A stretch of 64,000 bases of DNA from GCA-2748575 sp965222725 (lineage in GTDB: Bacteria > Pseudomonadota > Gammaproteobacteria > Pseudomonadales > Ketobacteraceae), in NCBI GenBank assembly GCA_965222725.1, contig OZ244969.1, positions 2,232,001 through 2,296,000 on the forward strand, in the 5' to 3' direction. The position numbers and the translations under genes were made by a program. Below are positions 41,927-50,615 of the stretch, piece by piece. The first letter of the stretch is position 1. Every line of letters starts with the position of its first letter. Below the pieces are notes generated by a model. The model did not search any database and was not told where the DNA came from. It was given only the letters and a program-made list of their open reading frames with translations.

Positions 41927-44335
41927 TTATTGCAGGATCTGGTGACGCAGCAGCAGGTTTCTTAAATCAGATTTTTTTATGGGTTTGCTGAGGTGGTCGT
42001 CCATGCCCGCCTCAAGTGATCGGTTCTTTTCCTCGTTCAGAGCGTGAGCGCTCACCGCGATAATCAGCTGATGCTCACGCTCGTGTTCTTTTTCCAGTGT
42101 GCGGATTCTGGCGGTGGCCTGGTAGCCATCCATTACCGGCATCTGGCAATCCATAAAAATCGCCCGGTATTGATTGGGGGTGCGCTGGTAGGCTTCCACC
42201 GCTTCTGCGCCGTCTTTGGCAATAACAGGTTCAATACCAAAACTTTTCAGCAGCCCCACGATCACCATCTGATTCACTTTGTTGTCTTCGGCGACCAGTA
42301 TTTTTATGCCGGACACCTGCTGCAGTTCCGTGGGGGCGGATTCAGTTTCTTCCCGCGTGCTTTCGTTAAGCAATGCCACGCTGCGCTCGAAAGAGATCGG
42401 CGTGAATGGCGCATCACTTTCAACGATCCGGCGGCTGGTATCTACCGGGCGGGGATGCTGTTTTTTCTGGTTGATGCTGAACAGGCAATGGCAGGGGTTT
42501 GAGACCTGTATCTGCTCGATTTCAGCAAAGTGGCGATGATTGTTTTCGATGATGATGCAGACTTCCTGACGGTCTATATCATCGTTGTTGCGAATAAAGT
42601 TTTCGATATCCTGTGCCTGAAAAATCCGTGTGCAGGGGATTTTCAGAATGTTAAAACAGTGCGTCCAGCTGCTGGTGCTTTCCGGGTCTTCGGTTGAAAA
42701 CAGAATGTGTTTTATCTGCAATGTAGCGGGAGAAACAATGCCGTTGTCCTTGGACAGTGATGTCACCCGGATATCAAAATGAAAGCAGGAACCTTTGCCG
42801 GGCTCGCTGTCGATTTTTATTTCACCGTCCATTTTTTCAATTAAACGTTTGCAAATAGCCAGCCCCAGTCCGGTGCCACCGTATTTGCGGGTGGTGGATG
42901 CGTCGGCCTGAACAAATGCATCAAACAGCTTGCGGGATTGTTTTTCGGTCATGCCAATACCGCTGTCGATAACGGCAAAACGCAAACGACCTTTGCTGCC
43001 GTCCAGGCTCGGGCTTACCTGAAGAATCACTTCGCCTTCATCGGTAAATTTGATGGCGTTGCTGGTGAGGTTGATCAGGATTTGCTGTAACCGGGTGGGA
43101 TCGGCTTTCACAAATTGCGGTGTGGCCGGGTCAATATCAACAATGATCTTCAGGTTCTTGTCCCGGGCCCGGGCAGAAAAAATCGCCCCCACGTGATCCA
43201 GCAGGGCGTGGACGTTAACCGGGATTTCTTCCAGCTCAATAGCGCCCGCTTCAATTTTCGAATAGTCCAGTACGTCGTTGATGATCTGAATCAGGGTATC
43301 GGTAGAGGATTGAATGGTTTCAATGTAATACACTTGCTGGGCATTGAGGCGGCTTTCTTTTAACAGCTCCAGCAATCCCACTACCCCATTCATGGGGGTG
43401 CGGATTTCGTGGCTCATGTTGGCCAGGAATTCACTTTTGAACTGATTGGCTTTGGCCAGCCGGTTGGAGAGTGCGGTCAGCTGGCTGGTTCTTTCGGCAA
43501 CTTTTTCTTCCAGGCTTTCATGGTAATCCTTGAGCTCTTTGTTGCGTTCCAGCAGTGCGTCCTGGGTTTCAATAAAACTTCTCAGTAATAATCCCAGTTC
43601 GTTGGATTGGCCGGCCGTTTTGGGGTCGATAGCAATTTCTTTGGCTTTGGTGGCGGTAGAGCGCGGGTTAAGGCGTTCAATGGCATCCTTCAGAGTGCTC
43701 ATGGGCTGAATCAGGTATGCCTTGAGTATGTAGTAAAAAACCACCCAGAGGGCGATGGTTTTGATGATGGCGTTGATGATGGTGAGAATAAAGGTTTTGG
43801 CTGCTCGCTCAACGATGAGTGTGGAGTCGGAATAAATGATCAGCTGGCCAACCTGGTGGTTCTTGTTTTCGAAAGGATCCACAAACTGAATGGGAAAAGT
43901 GTATTCAATCAGGGTCGCGCCGGATGCGGTGGCCTTTTCGTTGCCGTTCTCTGGTTTGTTGTTGTCGGGTTCGTTTGTGTTATTTGTGTTGTCAGTGTTT
44001 TCGGGAGCAGGATCGGGCTGGATTTTGGGGAGCTTGCCAACGGCTGAAATGGCTTTCCGATTCTCATCTACCACTTTAACGCCGAACACGAAGTTGTTCT
44101 TGAGAATACCTTCTGTGGTGCTCTCAATCTGCGAATATTCGTAATTCCACAGGGATTGCCCCAGCACCGGCAGGAAGATTTCGGCGAGGTGATCTATCTG
44201 AGCGTTCAGCCGGTCTTTCTCATCAATATATTCGAAAATCAGCTGACCCACAGTCACTGCAAAGGCAACGAGAAAGTAGAAGCTCATTACCAGGCGGATT
44301 AACTTGGTTGCCAATGCCGAACGTTTGGTGGTCAT
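41927..44335 (-). CDS. Hybrid sensor histidine kinase
   Basis: 802 residues. Membrane segments at about 14-36 and 182-205 enclose a periplasmic sensor region with an N/D/P-rich low-complexity insert (about 108-135). A HAMP-like linker and coiled coil lead to the HisKA phosphorylation site H309 (NMSHEIRTPMNG), then the ATPase domain (NLTSNAIKFT, GTGLGLAI). After a 120-residue linker a receiver domain from about 677 carries D729 in FMDCQMPVMDG and SKP. There is no HPt domain. A response partner is not adjacent. Signal unknown. Confidence 0.93.
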   Translation of the reverse strand: MTTKRSALATKLIRLVMSFYFLVAFAVTVGQLIFEYIDEKDRLNAQIDHLAEIFLPVLGQSLWNYEYSQIESTTEGILKNNFVFGVKVVDENRKAISAVGKLPKIQPDPAPENTDNTNNTNEPDNNKPENGNEKATASGATLIEYTFPIQFVDPFENKNHQVGQLIIYSDSTLIVERAAKTFILTIINAIIKTIALWVVFYYILKAYLIQPMSTLKDAIERLNPRSTATKAKEIAIDPKTAGQSNELGLLLRSFIETQDALLERNKELKDYHESLEEKVAERTSQLTALSNRLAKANQFKSEFLANMSHEIRTPMNGVVGLLELLKESRLNAQQVYYIETIQSSTDTLIQIINDVLDYSKIEAGAIELEEIPVNVHALLDHVGAIFSARARDKNLKIIVDIDPATPQFVKADPTRLQQILINLTSNAIKFTDEGEVILQVSPSLDGSKGRLRFAVIDSGIGMTEKQSRKLFDAFVQADASTTRKYGGTGLGLAICKRLIEKMDGEIKIDSEPGKGSCFHFDIRVTSLSKDNGIVSPATLQIKHILFSTEDPESTSSWTHCFNILKIPCTRIFQAQDIENFIRNNDDIDRQEVCIIIENNHRHFAEIEQIQVSNPCHCLFSINQKKQHPRPVDTSRRIVESDAPFTPISFERSVALLNESTREETESAPTELQQVSGIKILVAEDNKVNQMVIVGLLKSFGIEPVIAKDGAEAVEAYQRTPNQYRAIFMDCQMPVMDGYQATARIRTLEKEHEREHQLIIAVSAHALNEEKNRSLEAGMDDHLSKPIKKSDLRNLLLRHQILQ

Positions 44336-44413
44336 GAAAAGTCGCGAGGTCAGATGGTCCGGGTTACCTAAGTATAGGTGTAATTCCGCAGGCTGCTATT
44401 TTTTGATCAGTCG

Positions 44414-45361
44414 TTAGCCGGCGAGTTTTTTTGACAGGGCATTCAGCAGAATTTTCGCCACGCGATCGGCTTCCCAGAGCCTGGTGGTCACGCTGGGTTC
44501 TACAATCAGTTTGTCTTTCAGGTAGCCGGCCTGCTGGCCTTTAAGTGCCTGAATTCCCCTGGCAACCCGGGTGCCACGGCTGCGCAGGTTGAACAGGTAT
44601 ACCCGATTTCCGGAGGTGAGAGATTCATACACCATGGAAACGCTGTCAGGGGTTACCCATATGGTTCCGGCACGGGCCAGTTGTTCCGGCAGCCAGCCGG
44701 GAGGCGTTTCCTGCCAGGGGTGAAAGGTCAGTTCCGGCAGCTGTTTGCGCAGCAGACTGTTGAAGCGCTCGGGGGTGCGCCGGGAGTTTGTCAGGTGCCA
44801 GCGGGTGTCCGTTTTTTGCCCGACAACTTCAGCAATCTGGTCTATCAGTTTGCGGTTGTTCCAGCGGTAGTGTTTGGACTCTCCGCCCACCAGTATCAGG
44901 CCGTGGTCCGGCTCGGCGCGGTTACCTGGTATGACTTTGTTCAGAACCCCTTTGGTAAAGACGATGTTCTTTCCGGGGCGGTGATTGTCGTGTTCCGGTA
45001 CCGGGTTAAGATCGAAAAGTGAGGAGGGCAATGCAGAGGTGCACAATAAGGTGGTAAAGCTGCCCCTGTAGATCTGCCCGGCGGCCAGCAATGACAGGTG
45101 GGTACCACTGCCGGTGCTGATGATCAGGTCCGGGTGTGGGGTGCCCTGCCATTGGTCTGGAATCTGTTTTTGCAGCAGGCATTTGCCGGCTTCCAACGGG
45201 GGGAGTGGCGGTACCTGGGTCAGGTTGATGGGACAGTAGCGCTCAACGGCCTGGGCCAGGCCCAGGCTCTGGTTCTGGTGGCCGGCTTTGTCATCGGCAA
45301 TAACCAGTACCTGCAGAGGGTCAGGCAGATTGGCAAAGTGAGGGTTGCCGCCGGGAGCCAT
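44414..45361 (-). CDS. ELM1-like (mitochondrial fission ELM1 family) protein
   Basis: 315 residues. The N-terminal DDKAGHQNQSLGLAQAVER and the later VTPDSVSMVYESLTSGNRVYLFNL are the conserved blocks of the bacterial ELM1-like family (PF06258). These proteins have a glycosyltransferase-like fold and are often near lipopolysaccharide genes; the bacterial function is not established. It is 19 nt after ispB on the same strand and probably co-transcribed. Confidence 0.83.
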   Translation of the reverse strand: MAPGGNPHFANLPDPLQVLVIADDKAGHQNQSLGLAQAVERYCPINLTQVPPLPPLEAGKCLLQKQIPDQWQGTPHPDLIISTGSGTHLSLLAAGQIYRGSFTTLLCTSALPSSLFDLNPVPEHDNHRPGKNIVFTKGVLNKVIPGNRAEPDHGLILVGGESKHYRWNNRKLIDQIAEVVGQKTDTRWHLTNSRRTPERFNSLLRKQLPELTFHPWQETPPGWLPEQLARAGTIWVTPDSVSMVYESLTSGNRVYLFNLRSRGTRVARGIQALKGQQAGYLKDKLIVEPSVTTRLWEADRVAKILLNALSKKLAG

Positions 45362-45380
45362 GGATTAACGCTTGTCCCGG

Positions 45381-46349
45381 TCAGTGGTTGCGGTCAACGG
45401 CCAGATCTGCCAGGGCCAGTAACGCGGTTTTATACGGGCTGTCTTTTACATCCGCCAGGGCGTCTTTGGCTTTGTCAGCTTCTTCAAAGGCGCGGCGCCG
45501 GGTGTAATCCAGGGCGCCACTGGCCTGCACCGCAGCGGTAATGTCGTCAATGTGGTCCAGCCCGCCATTGCGAATGGCATCCTGAATCAGTTGTTGCTGT
45601 TCCGGAGTGCCGTGGTCAATGGTGTAGATCAGGGGCAATGTAGGTTTGCCCTCGGCCAGATCGTCTCCCACATTCTTGCCCATTTCAGCGGCATCACCGG
45701 TGTAATCCAGCAGGTCGTCGATCAGTTGAAACGCAATTCCCAGATGGTCTGCGTAGCGGGCAAAGGCGTTTTCCAGGGCCTCGCCCGGGTCAGCCAGTAC
45801 GGCACCGGCATGGGCTGCGGCCTCGAACATTTTGGCCGTTTTATAGCGAATCACCTCAAAATAACGGGCTTCGGTGGTTTCCGGATCCCGGCAGTTGATC
45901 AGTTGCAGCACCTCACCCTCGGCGATCAGGTTGGTGGCATCGGCAATAATATTCAGTACCTTGAGGTTGCCCACCCTCACGACCATCTGGAATGAGCGGG
46001 AAATCAGAAAGTCGCCTACCAATACGCTGGGGGCGTTGCCCCAAACGGCGTTCACCGTGGCCTTGCCGCGCCGCAGATTGGATTCGTCCACCACATCGTC
46101 GTGGAGCAGGGTGGCGGTGTGCAGGAACTCCACTACGGCCGCCACATCTATATGCTGTCCCCCCTGGTAGCCGGCGGCCCGTGCCGAGAGCAGGCAAACC
46201 AGTGGCCGCAGCCGCTTGCCGCCGCTGTTGATAATGTACCTGCCCACTTCCTCAATCAGGGGAACGTGGGTTTGCAGTTGCTTGATAATCAGGTCGTTAA
46301 CGGCAGCAAAATCGCTATCAACTTCGGCGCGTATTGAATTAAAGTCCAT
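45381..46349 (-). CDS. ispB: Octaprenyl diphosphate synthase IspB
   Basis: 322 residues. Trans-prenyl transferase making the ubiquinone side chain. Both aspartate-rich motifs are present: LLHDDVVDE and LIDDLLDYTGD; GGKRLRPL is near the N-terminus. It is divergent from rplU, as in Pseudomonas and E. coli. The 478-nt divergent gap holds the promoters. Confidence 0.94.
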   Translation of the reverse strand: MDFNSIRAEVDSDFAAVNDLIIKQLQTHVPLIEEVGRYIINSGGKRLRPLVCLLSARAAGYQGGQHIDVAAVVEFLHTATLLHDDVVDESNLRRGKATVNAVWGNAPSVLVGDFLISRSFQMVVRVGNLKVLNIIADATNLIAEGEVLQLINCRDPETTEARYFEVIRYKTAKMFEAAAHAGAVLADPGEALENAFARYADHLGIAFQLIDDLLDYTGDAAEMGKNVGDDLAEGKPTLPLIYTIDHGTPEQQQLIQDAIRNGGLDHIDDITAAVQASGALDYTRRRAFEEADKAKDALADVKDSPYKTALLALADLAVDRNH

Positions 46350-46827
46350 GTCTTGCCAGATATGCTCTCGGGTCGGTGAGGTTGCCGCATGCTAGGTGCT
46401 CCCCGGTTAGAGTGTCAAGCACCGCCCCCTGCGGAAACGAAAAAGTCTGATTTTTTTACCATTTTTCCCTTTTGAGGGCACCTTTTTCAGGGCTGTGCCG
46501 GCAAATGGTTCAGAGCTGCGCCGGTGAATGGCTACATAAGCTACAAAAAGGTTGCGATGGCGGGGCGGTTTTCGTAAAATTCAGCCCCCTTAAATGCAGC
46601 CCGTTGGTTTTCATCTATCCTTTAACCGGTTAAAACCAGATTCGTGGCCTGATTTATAGGCACGCTCCTCCCACATTTGCCTAATTCGCGTAGTTTTTTG
46701 CGGATGGTGGTGGGTGAAGAGCGTCAGTGATGGTCCTGCACACTTTGAGACAGTGATCATCGGGTTAACAGTATTCTGTTATTGGCACTATCCAAACTGC
46801 CAAAAACAAAGTTGGAGTCAGCTGAAT
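46350..46827. other. ispB-rplU divergent intergenic region
   Basis: 478 bp without a gene. A perfect 14-bp palindrome TTTAACC-GGTTAAA lies at 46621-46634. Near the rplU start, TAACAG-TATT-CTGTTA is an inverted repeat, and TTGAGA plus CAGTAT at 18-nt spacing may be a promoter. Long leaders before rplU are usual; no known leader RNA was recognised. Confidence 0.35.
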
Positions 46828-47139
46828 ATGTACGCGGTATTTAAAAGCGGTGGTAAGCAGCACCGTGTCGCCGAAGGCGACCTGATCAAGCTGGAAAAGC
46901 TTGAAGTTGCTACCGGCGACAAGATCGAATTCGATCAGGTATTAATGGTAGCTGATGGTGACGACGTAAAAGTTGGTGCGCCATTGGTTGAAGGTGGAAA
47001 GGTAACTGCAGAAGTGGTTGCGCACGGTCGTGGCGATAAAATTCGCATCATCAAGTTCCGTCGTCGCAAGCACTCCAAAAAGCAGCAAGGTCATCGCCAG
47101 TGGTTCACGCAAGTGAAAATCACTGGGATTTCTGCCTGA
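46828..47139 (+). CDS. rplU: 50S ribosomal protein L21
   Basis: 103 residues, the family length: MYAVFKSGGKQHRV start and a basic C-terminal RRRKHSKKQQGHRQ segment binding 23S rRNA. ATG 46828 is chosen over a longer frame from 46714 that adds unrelated residues; GGAG lies 10 nt upstream. Followed by rpmA after 23 nt. Confidence 0.98.
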   Translation: MYAVFKSGGKQHRVAEGDLIKLEKLEVATGDKIEFDQVLMVADGDDVKVGAPLVEGGKVTAEVVAHGRGDKIRIIKFRRRKHSKKQQGHRQWFTQVKITGISA

Positions 47140-47162
47140 TAACAGACTGAGGAGAAGAACAC

Positions 47163-47423
47163 ATGGCTCACAAAAAAGCTGGTGGTAGTACCCGTAACGG
47201 TCGCGATTCCGAGAGTAAACGCCTTGGTGTAAAACGCTTTGGCGGTCAGGTTGTCGCGGCGGGTAACATTATCGTTCGTCAGCGCGGCACCAAGTTTCAT
47301 CCCGGCGTGAATGTCGGTATGGGTCGCGACCACACCCTGTTTGCGAAAGAAACAGGTGTTGTTAAGTTTGAGGTTAAAGGTCCCAAGTCGCGCAAGTTCG
47401 TGACTATCGTACCTTCTGCCTAA
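47163..47423 (+). CDS. rpmA: 50S ribosomal protein L27
   Basis: 86 residues. N-terminal MAHKKAGGSTRNGRDSESKR reaches toward the peptidyl transferase centre; SKRLGVKRFGGQ and KFHPGVNVG are typical. AGGAG lies 7 nt upstream. The rplU-rpmA pair ends at a terminator before obgE. Confidence 0.98.
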   Translation: MAHKKAGGSTRNGRDSESKRLGVKRFGGQVVAAGNIIVRQRGTKFHPGVNVGMGRDHTLFAKETGVVKFEVKGPKSRKFVTIVPSA

Positions 47424-47447
47424 GACATCAGGCTCTCAGAGCTGACG

Positions 47448-47479
47448 AAAGCCCTGCCAATCCGTTGGTGGGGCTTTTT
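47448..47479 (+). terminator. Terminator (possibly attenuating) between rpmA and obgE
   Basis: Stem AAAGCCCTGCCAA / TTGGTGGGGCTTT with two mismatches, 4-nt loop, then T tract. obgE could still be expressed by read-through or from its own promoter. Confidence 0.7.
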
Positions 47480-47589
47480 GCATTCTGAGCGCGGGCAAGG
47501 CTTCTGCGGATCTTGTCTTTTGGGGCATACTCCGGGGTATGCTGAGTGCGTTTTCCAGGTAAGAAATTTTCAGTTGAGAGGTTTCAGGC

Positions 47590-48774
47590 ATGAAGTTTGT
47601 TGATGAAGCGGCAATCCGCGTAGAGGCCGGCGACGGCGGCAACGGCTGTCTGAGCTTTCGTCGTGAAAAGTACGTGGAATTCGGTGGTCCGGATGGGGGT
47701 AATGGCGGCGCCGGTGGTGATGTGATTATACGCACCGACACCAATCTGAATACGCTGGTGGATTACCGTTACGACCGCATGTTTCGCGCCCAGCGGGGTG
47801 AGAATGGTCGTGGTCGCAACTGCACCGGGGCCGGCGGTGATGATATTGTGCTGCAGGTGCCGGTGGGTACCACCATCATTGATGAAGACACCCAGGAAGT
47901 GCTGGGGGATCTGACCGGCCCTGACAGTGAGCTGGTGGTGGCCAAGGGTGGGCGCGGCGGCCTGGGGAATACCTGTTTCAAATCCAGTACCAATCGTGCG
48001 CCACGCCAGACCACGTCCGGAACCCCCGGGGAAAGCCGTAACCTGCGCCTGGAGCTGAAGGTTCTGGCGGATGTGGGATTGCTGGGGCTGCCCAATGCCG
48101 GCAAGTCTACCCTGATTCGTGCGGTTTCGGCCGCCAAGCCCAAAGTGGCGGATTACCCTTTTACCACCCTGGTGCCCAATCTGGGGGTGGTGAAGGTGGA
48201 CAAGCTGCGCAGTTTTGTCATGGCGGATATTCCCGGTCTGATCGAAGGGGCTTCGGAGGGGGCGGGTCTTGGTATCCGTTTTCTCAAGCATCTGGCGCGC
48301 ACCCGGCTGTTGTTGCATGTGGTTGATATTGCACCCTGGGATGAAAGCGACCCCGTGGATAACATCGATGCCATTGCCGGTGAGCTGCAGCTGTTCAGTC
48401 CGGCGCTGGCCGCCCGGGAGCGCTGGCTGGTATTCAACAAGCTCGACATGCTGACTCCTGAGGAGGGCAAGGCCCGCTGTGAGGCTATTCGGGAAGAGCT
48501 TGGCTGGGACGGGCCGGTGTTCCAGATTTCCGCTGCTACCGGCGCCGGCACAGAGGCGCTCGTACAGGCCATTATGAATCATATTGAAGAGGTGAAAGAG
48601 CGCCTCGAAACCGATCCGGAATTTGCCGAACGCGAAGCTGCCATCCAGGCGCAGCTGGAAGAAGAGGCCCGCCTGAAAGTGCAGGAAGTGAAGGCCCGTC
48701 GTAAGTCACGCAAATCGGATGATGATGACGACGATGACGATCACGATGTTGATGTGGTGTACGCCCCTTACTGA
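47590..48774 (+). CDS. obgE: GTPase ObgE/CgtA
   Basis: 394 residues. Glycine-rich Obg fold in residues 1-159 (FVDEAAIRVEAGDGGNGCLSF), then a G domain with GLPNAGKST, the switch TTLVPNLGVV, DIPGLIEGA and NKLD. The GTPase acts in 50S subunit assembly and the stringent response. The C-terminus ends in a run of eight aspartates, a known feature of Obg tails in some gammaproteobacteria. Position next to rplU-rpmA is conserved. Confidence 0.97.
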   Translation: MKFVDEAAIRVEAGDGGNGCLSFRREKYVEFGGPDGGNGGAGGDVIIRTDTNLNTLVDYRYDRMFRAQRGENGRGRNCTGAGGDDIVLQVPVGTTIIDEDTQEVLGDLTGPDSELVVAKGGRGGLGNTCFKSSTNRAPRQTTSGTPGESRNLRLELKVLADVGLLGLPNAGKSTLIRAVSAAKPKVADYPFTTLVPNLGVVKVDKLRSFVMADIPGLIEGASEGAGLGIRFLKHLARTRLLLHVVDIAPWDESDPVDNIDAIAGELQLFSPALAARERWLVFNKLDMLTPEEGKARCEAIREELGWDGPVFQISAATGAGTEALVQAIMNHIEEVKERLETDPEFAEREAAIQAQLEEEARLKVQEVKARRKSRKSDDDDDDDDHDVDVVYAPY

Positions 48775-48780
48775 TGAATA

Positions 48781-48844
48781 TGTTCCTACTGGCGAATGTT
48801 CCTACTGGCGAATGTTCCTGCTGACGAATGTTCCTACTGATATA
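48781..48844. repeat. 16-bp tandem repeat, four copies, before proB
   Basis: Units TGTTCCTACTGGCGAA, identical copy, TGTTCCTGCTGACGAA and TGTTCCTACTGATATA, directly head to tail between the obgE stop and proB. Copies 1 and 2 are exact; copies 3 and 4 have two and four differences. Confidence 0.9.
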
Positions 48845-48862
48845 GTTGCAAGGCTCTGATTC

Positions 48863-50011
48863 ATGTCCATTCACACAACCCGATTGCAGAATCGTGAACA
48901 GATCTCCCAGACCCGTCGCTGGGTAGTGAAAATCGGCAGCGCCCTGTTAACCGGCAATGGTGCCGGTGTAGACCGCGAAGCTATTTCCGGCTGGGTAGAG
49001 CAAATGGCGGCCTTGCGCCGCGCCGGTGTTGAAGTGGTGCTGGTGTCATCCGGTGCGGTTGCCGAAGGTATGTGTCGTCTGGGCTGGAAAGAGCGCCCCG
49101 GCACTATTCATGAGCTCCAGGCGGCGGCTGCCGTTGGTCAGATGGGGTTGGTGCAGACCTGGGAATCCTGCTTTCAGAAGCACGGCCTGCATACCGCGCA
49201 AGTGTTGCTCACCCATGATGACCTTTCCGATCGCAAGCGTTATCTCAACAGTCGCAGCTCTTTGCTGACGCTGCTGGAGCTGGGTGTTGTGCCGGTGGTG
49301 AACGAAAATGACTCCGTGGTAACCGATGAAATCCGCTTTGGTGACAATGACACCCTGGGGGCGCTGGTGGCGAATCTGGTGGAAGCGGAGCTGCTGGTGA
49401 TACTCACAGACCAGCAGGGCTTGTATGACAAGGATCCACGCAACAATCCGGATGCAGCCCTGGTCAGCGAAGGCCGGGCAACCGATGAATCCCTGAAAGT
49501 CATGGCGGGTAGTGGTGCCGCTGGTGCGCTGGGTCGCGGTGGTATGGCCACCAAGCTGCGGGCTGCTGAACTGGCTGCCCGTTCCGGGGCTGCCACTGTT
49601 ATTGCCGGCGGTGCAGAAACCGCTGTGCTGGACCGGGTGCGTCGTGGCGAGTCCGTGGGGACTTTCCTGGTGTCTGATGAGGCGCCCTGGGCGGCACGCA
49701 AGCACTGGCTGGCGGGCCACCTGCAGATGAAAGGTACCATTACGCTGGACGACGGTGCCGTGAGGTTCCTTCGCGAAAAGGGTGTCAGCCTGTTGTCGGT
49801 CGGGGTCAGGCAGGTGGAAGGCAGCTTTCAGCGGGGTGAAATGGTTTCCTGTGTGGATGAGCAAGGGCAGCGAGTGGCTTGTGGTCTGATCAACTACGGC
49901 TCGGAGGATGCCAGAAAGATTGTCGGGGTGCCTTCAGCGCGTTTTCAGGAGGTGCTGGGCTATATCGACGAAGAAGAGCTGATCCACCGGGATAACATGG
50001 TGGTTTTCTGA
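48863..50011 (+). CDS. proB: Glutamate 5-kinase ProB
   Basis: 382 residues. An amino-acid kinase domain (WVVKIGSALLTGNG, VSSGAVAEG, NENDSVVTDEIRFGDND, RGGMATKLRAA) is followed by a C-terminal PUA domain (KGTITLDDGAVRFL). First step of proline synthesis. Position after obgE is the pseudomonad arrangement. AAGG lies 9 nt before ATG 48863, just past the tandem repeat array. Confidence 0.96.
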   Translation: MSIHTTRLQNREQISQTRRWVVKIGSALLTGNGAGVDREAISGWVEQMAALRRAGVEVVLVSSGAVAEGMCRLGWKERPGTIHELQAAAAVGQMGLVQTWESCFQKHGLHTAQVLLTHDDLSDRKRYLNSRSSLLTLLELGVVPVVNENDSVVTDEIRFGDNDTLGALVANLVEAELLVILTDQQGLYDKDPRNNPDAALVSEGRATDESLKVMAGSGAAGALGRGGMATKLRAAELAARSGAATVIAGGAETAVLDRVRRGESVGTFLVSDEAPWAARKHWLAGHLQMKGTITLDDGAVRFLREKGVSLLSVGVRQVEGSFQRGEMVSCVDEQGQRVACGLINYGSEDARKIVGVPSARFQEVLGYIDEEELIHRDNMVVF

Positions 50012-50093
50012 GAAGGGCGGGTTTCCCGCTTGGCTTTCTGGATTAGTCGAACAAATCCGGCCGCTAAACACTCAGCCGCTAAAAAAGCAGCCA

Positions 50094-50121
50094 CAAAAAA
50101 ACCGGCCCAGGCCGGTTTTTT
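50094..50121. terminator. Bidirectional terminator between proB and rpsT
   Basis: Stem CCGGCC / GGCCGG with a 2-nt loop, flanked by an A7 tract on the left and a T6 tract on the right, serving both convergent genes. Confidence 0.9.
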
Positions 50122-50159
50122 CAGGCGTTCACTTTTTACACGGTCTCAAAGAGCGTAGC

Positions 50160-50420
50160 TTACAGCTCTTTGATTTGCGTGTTCAGGCGGCTCTTGTGAC
50201 GAGCGGCCTTGTTTTTGTGCAGAATGCCTTTGTTGACCATGCCGTCGATAACGGGTACAGCGCGGGTGAAGGCTTCCTGAGCCGCCGCTTTGTCGCCGGT
50301 AGCGATAGCAGATTGGGTTTTCTTGATGTAAGTGCGAACCATTGAGCGCAGACTGGCGTTGTGTCTGCGGCTCTTTTCAGCTTGGCGCGCACGTTTTCTA
50401 GCTTGTGGAGAGTTTGCCAA
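50160..50420 (-). CDS. rpsT: 30S ribosomal protein S20
   Basis: 86 residues, lysine- and arginine-rich helical protein: MANSPQARKRARQAEKSRRH start and HKNKAARHKSRLN end. Single gene, divergent from murJ, as in Pseudomonas. Confidence 0.98.
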   Translation of the reverse strand: MANSPQARKRARQAEKSRRHNASLRSMVRTYIKKTQSAIATGDKAAAQEAFTRAVPVIDGMVNKGILHKNKAARHKSRLNTQIKEL

Positions 50421-50615
50421 GGTCTTGCTCCCAGTGTTCTTGAAAAATGAGTGTTCTTGAAAAATTCATGCGATATTTCGATTAGTACGAGTCATCGGCA
50501 TCGAAATTCAGGACGCGAAATTATTATGGTTGAGGCCTGCCGTGTCAACTCCAAATGCCGGTAAAGTTAGGAATTTTGCCGGCTGTGCGTATAATACGCC
50601 GTCCCTAACTGCATT

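Noticed and set aside
48781..48844. CRISPR-like array
   Set aside because: Units are directly adjacent with no spacers and only 16 bp long; no cas genes are nearby.
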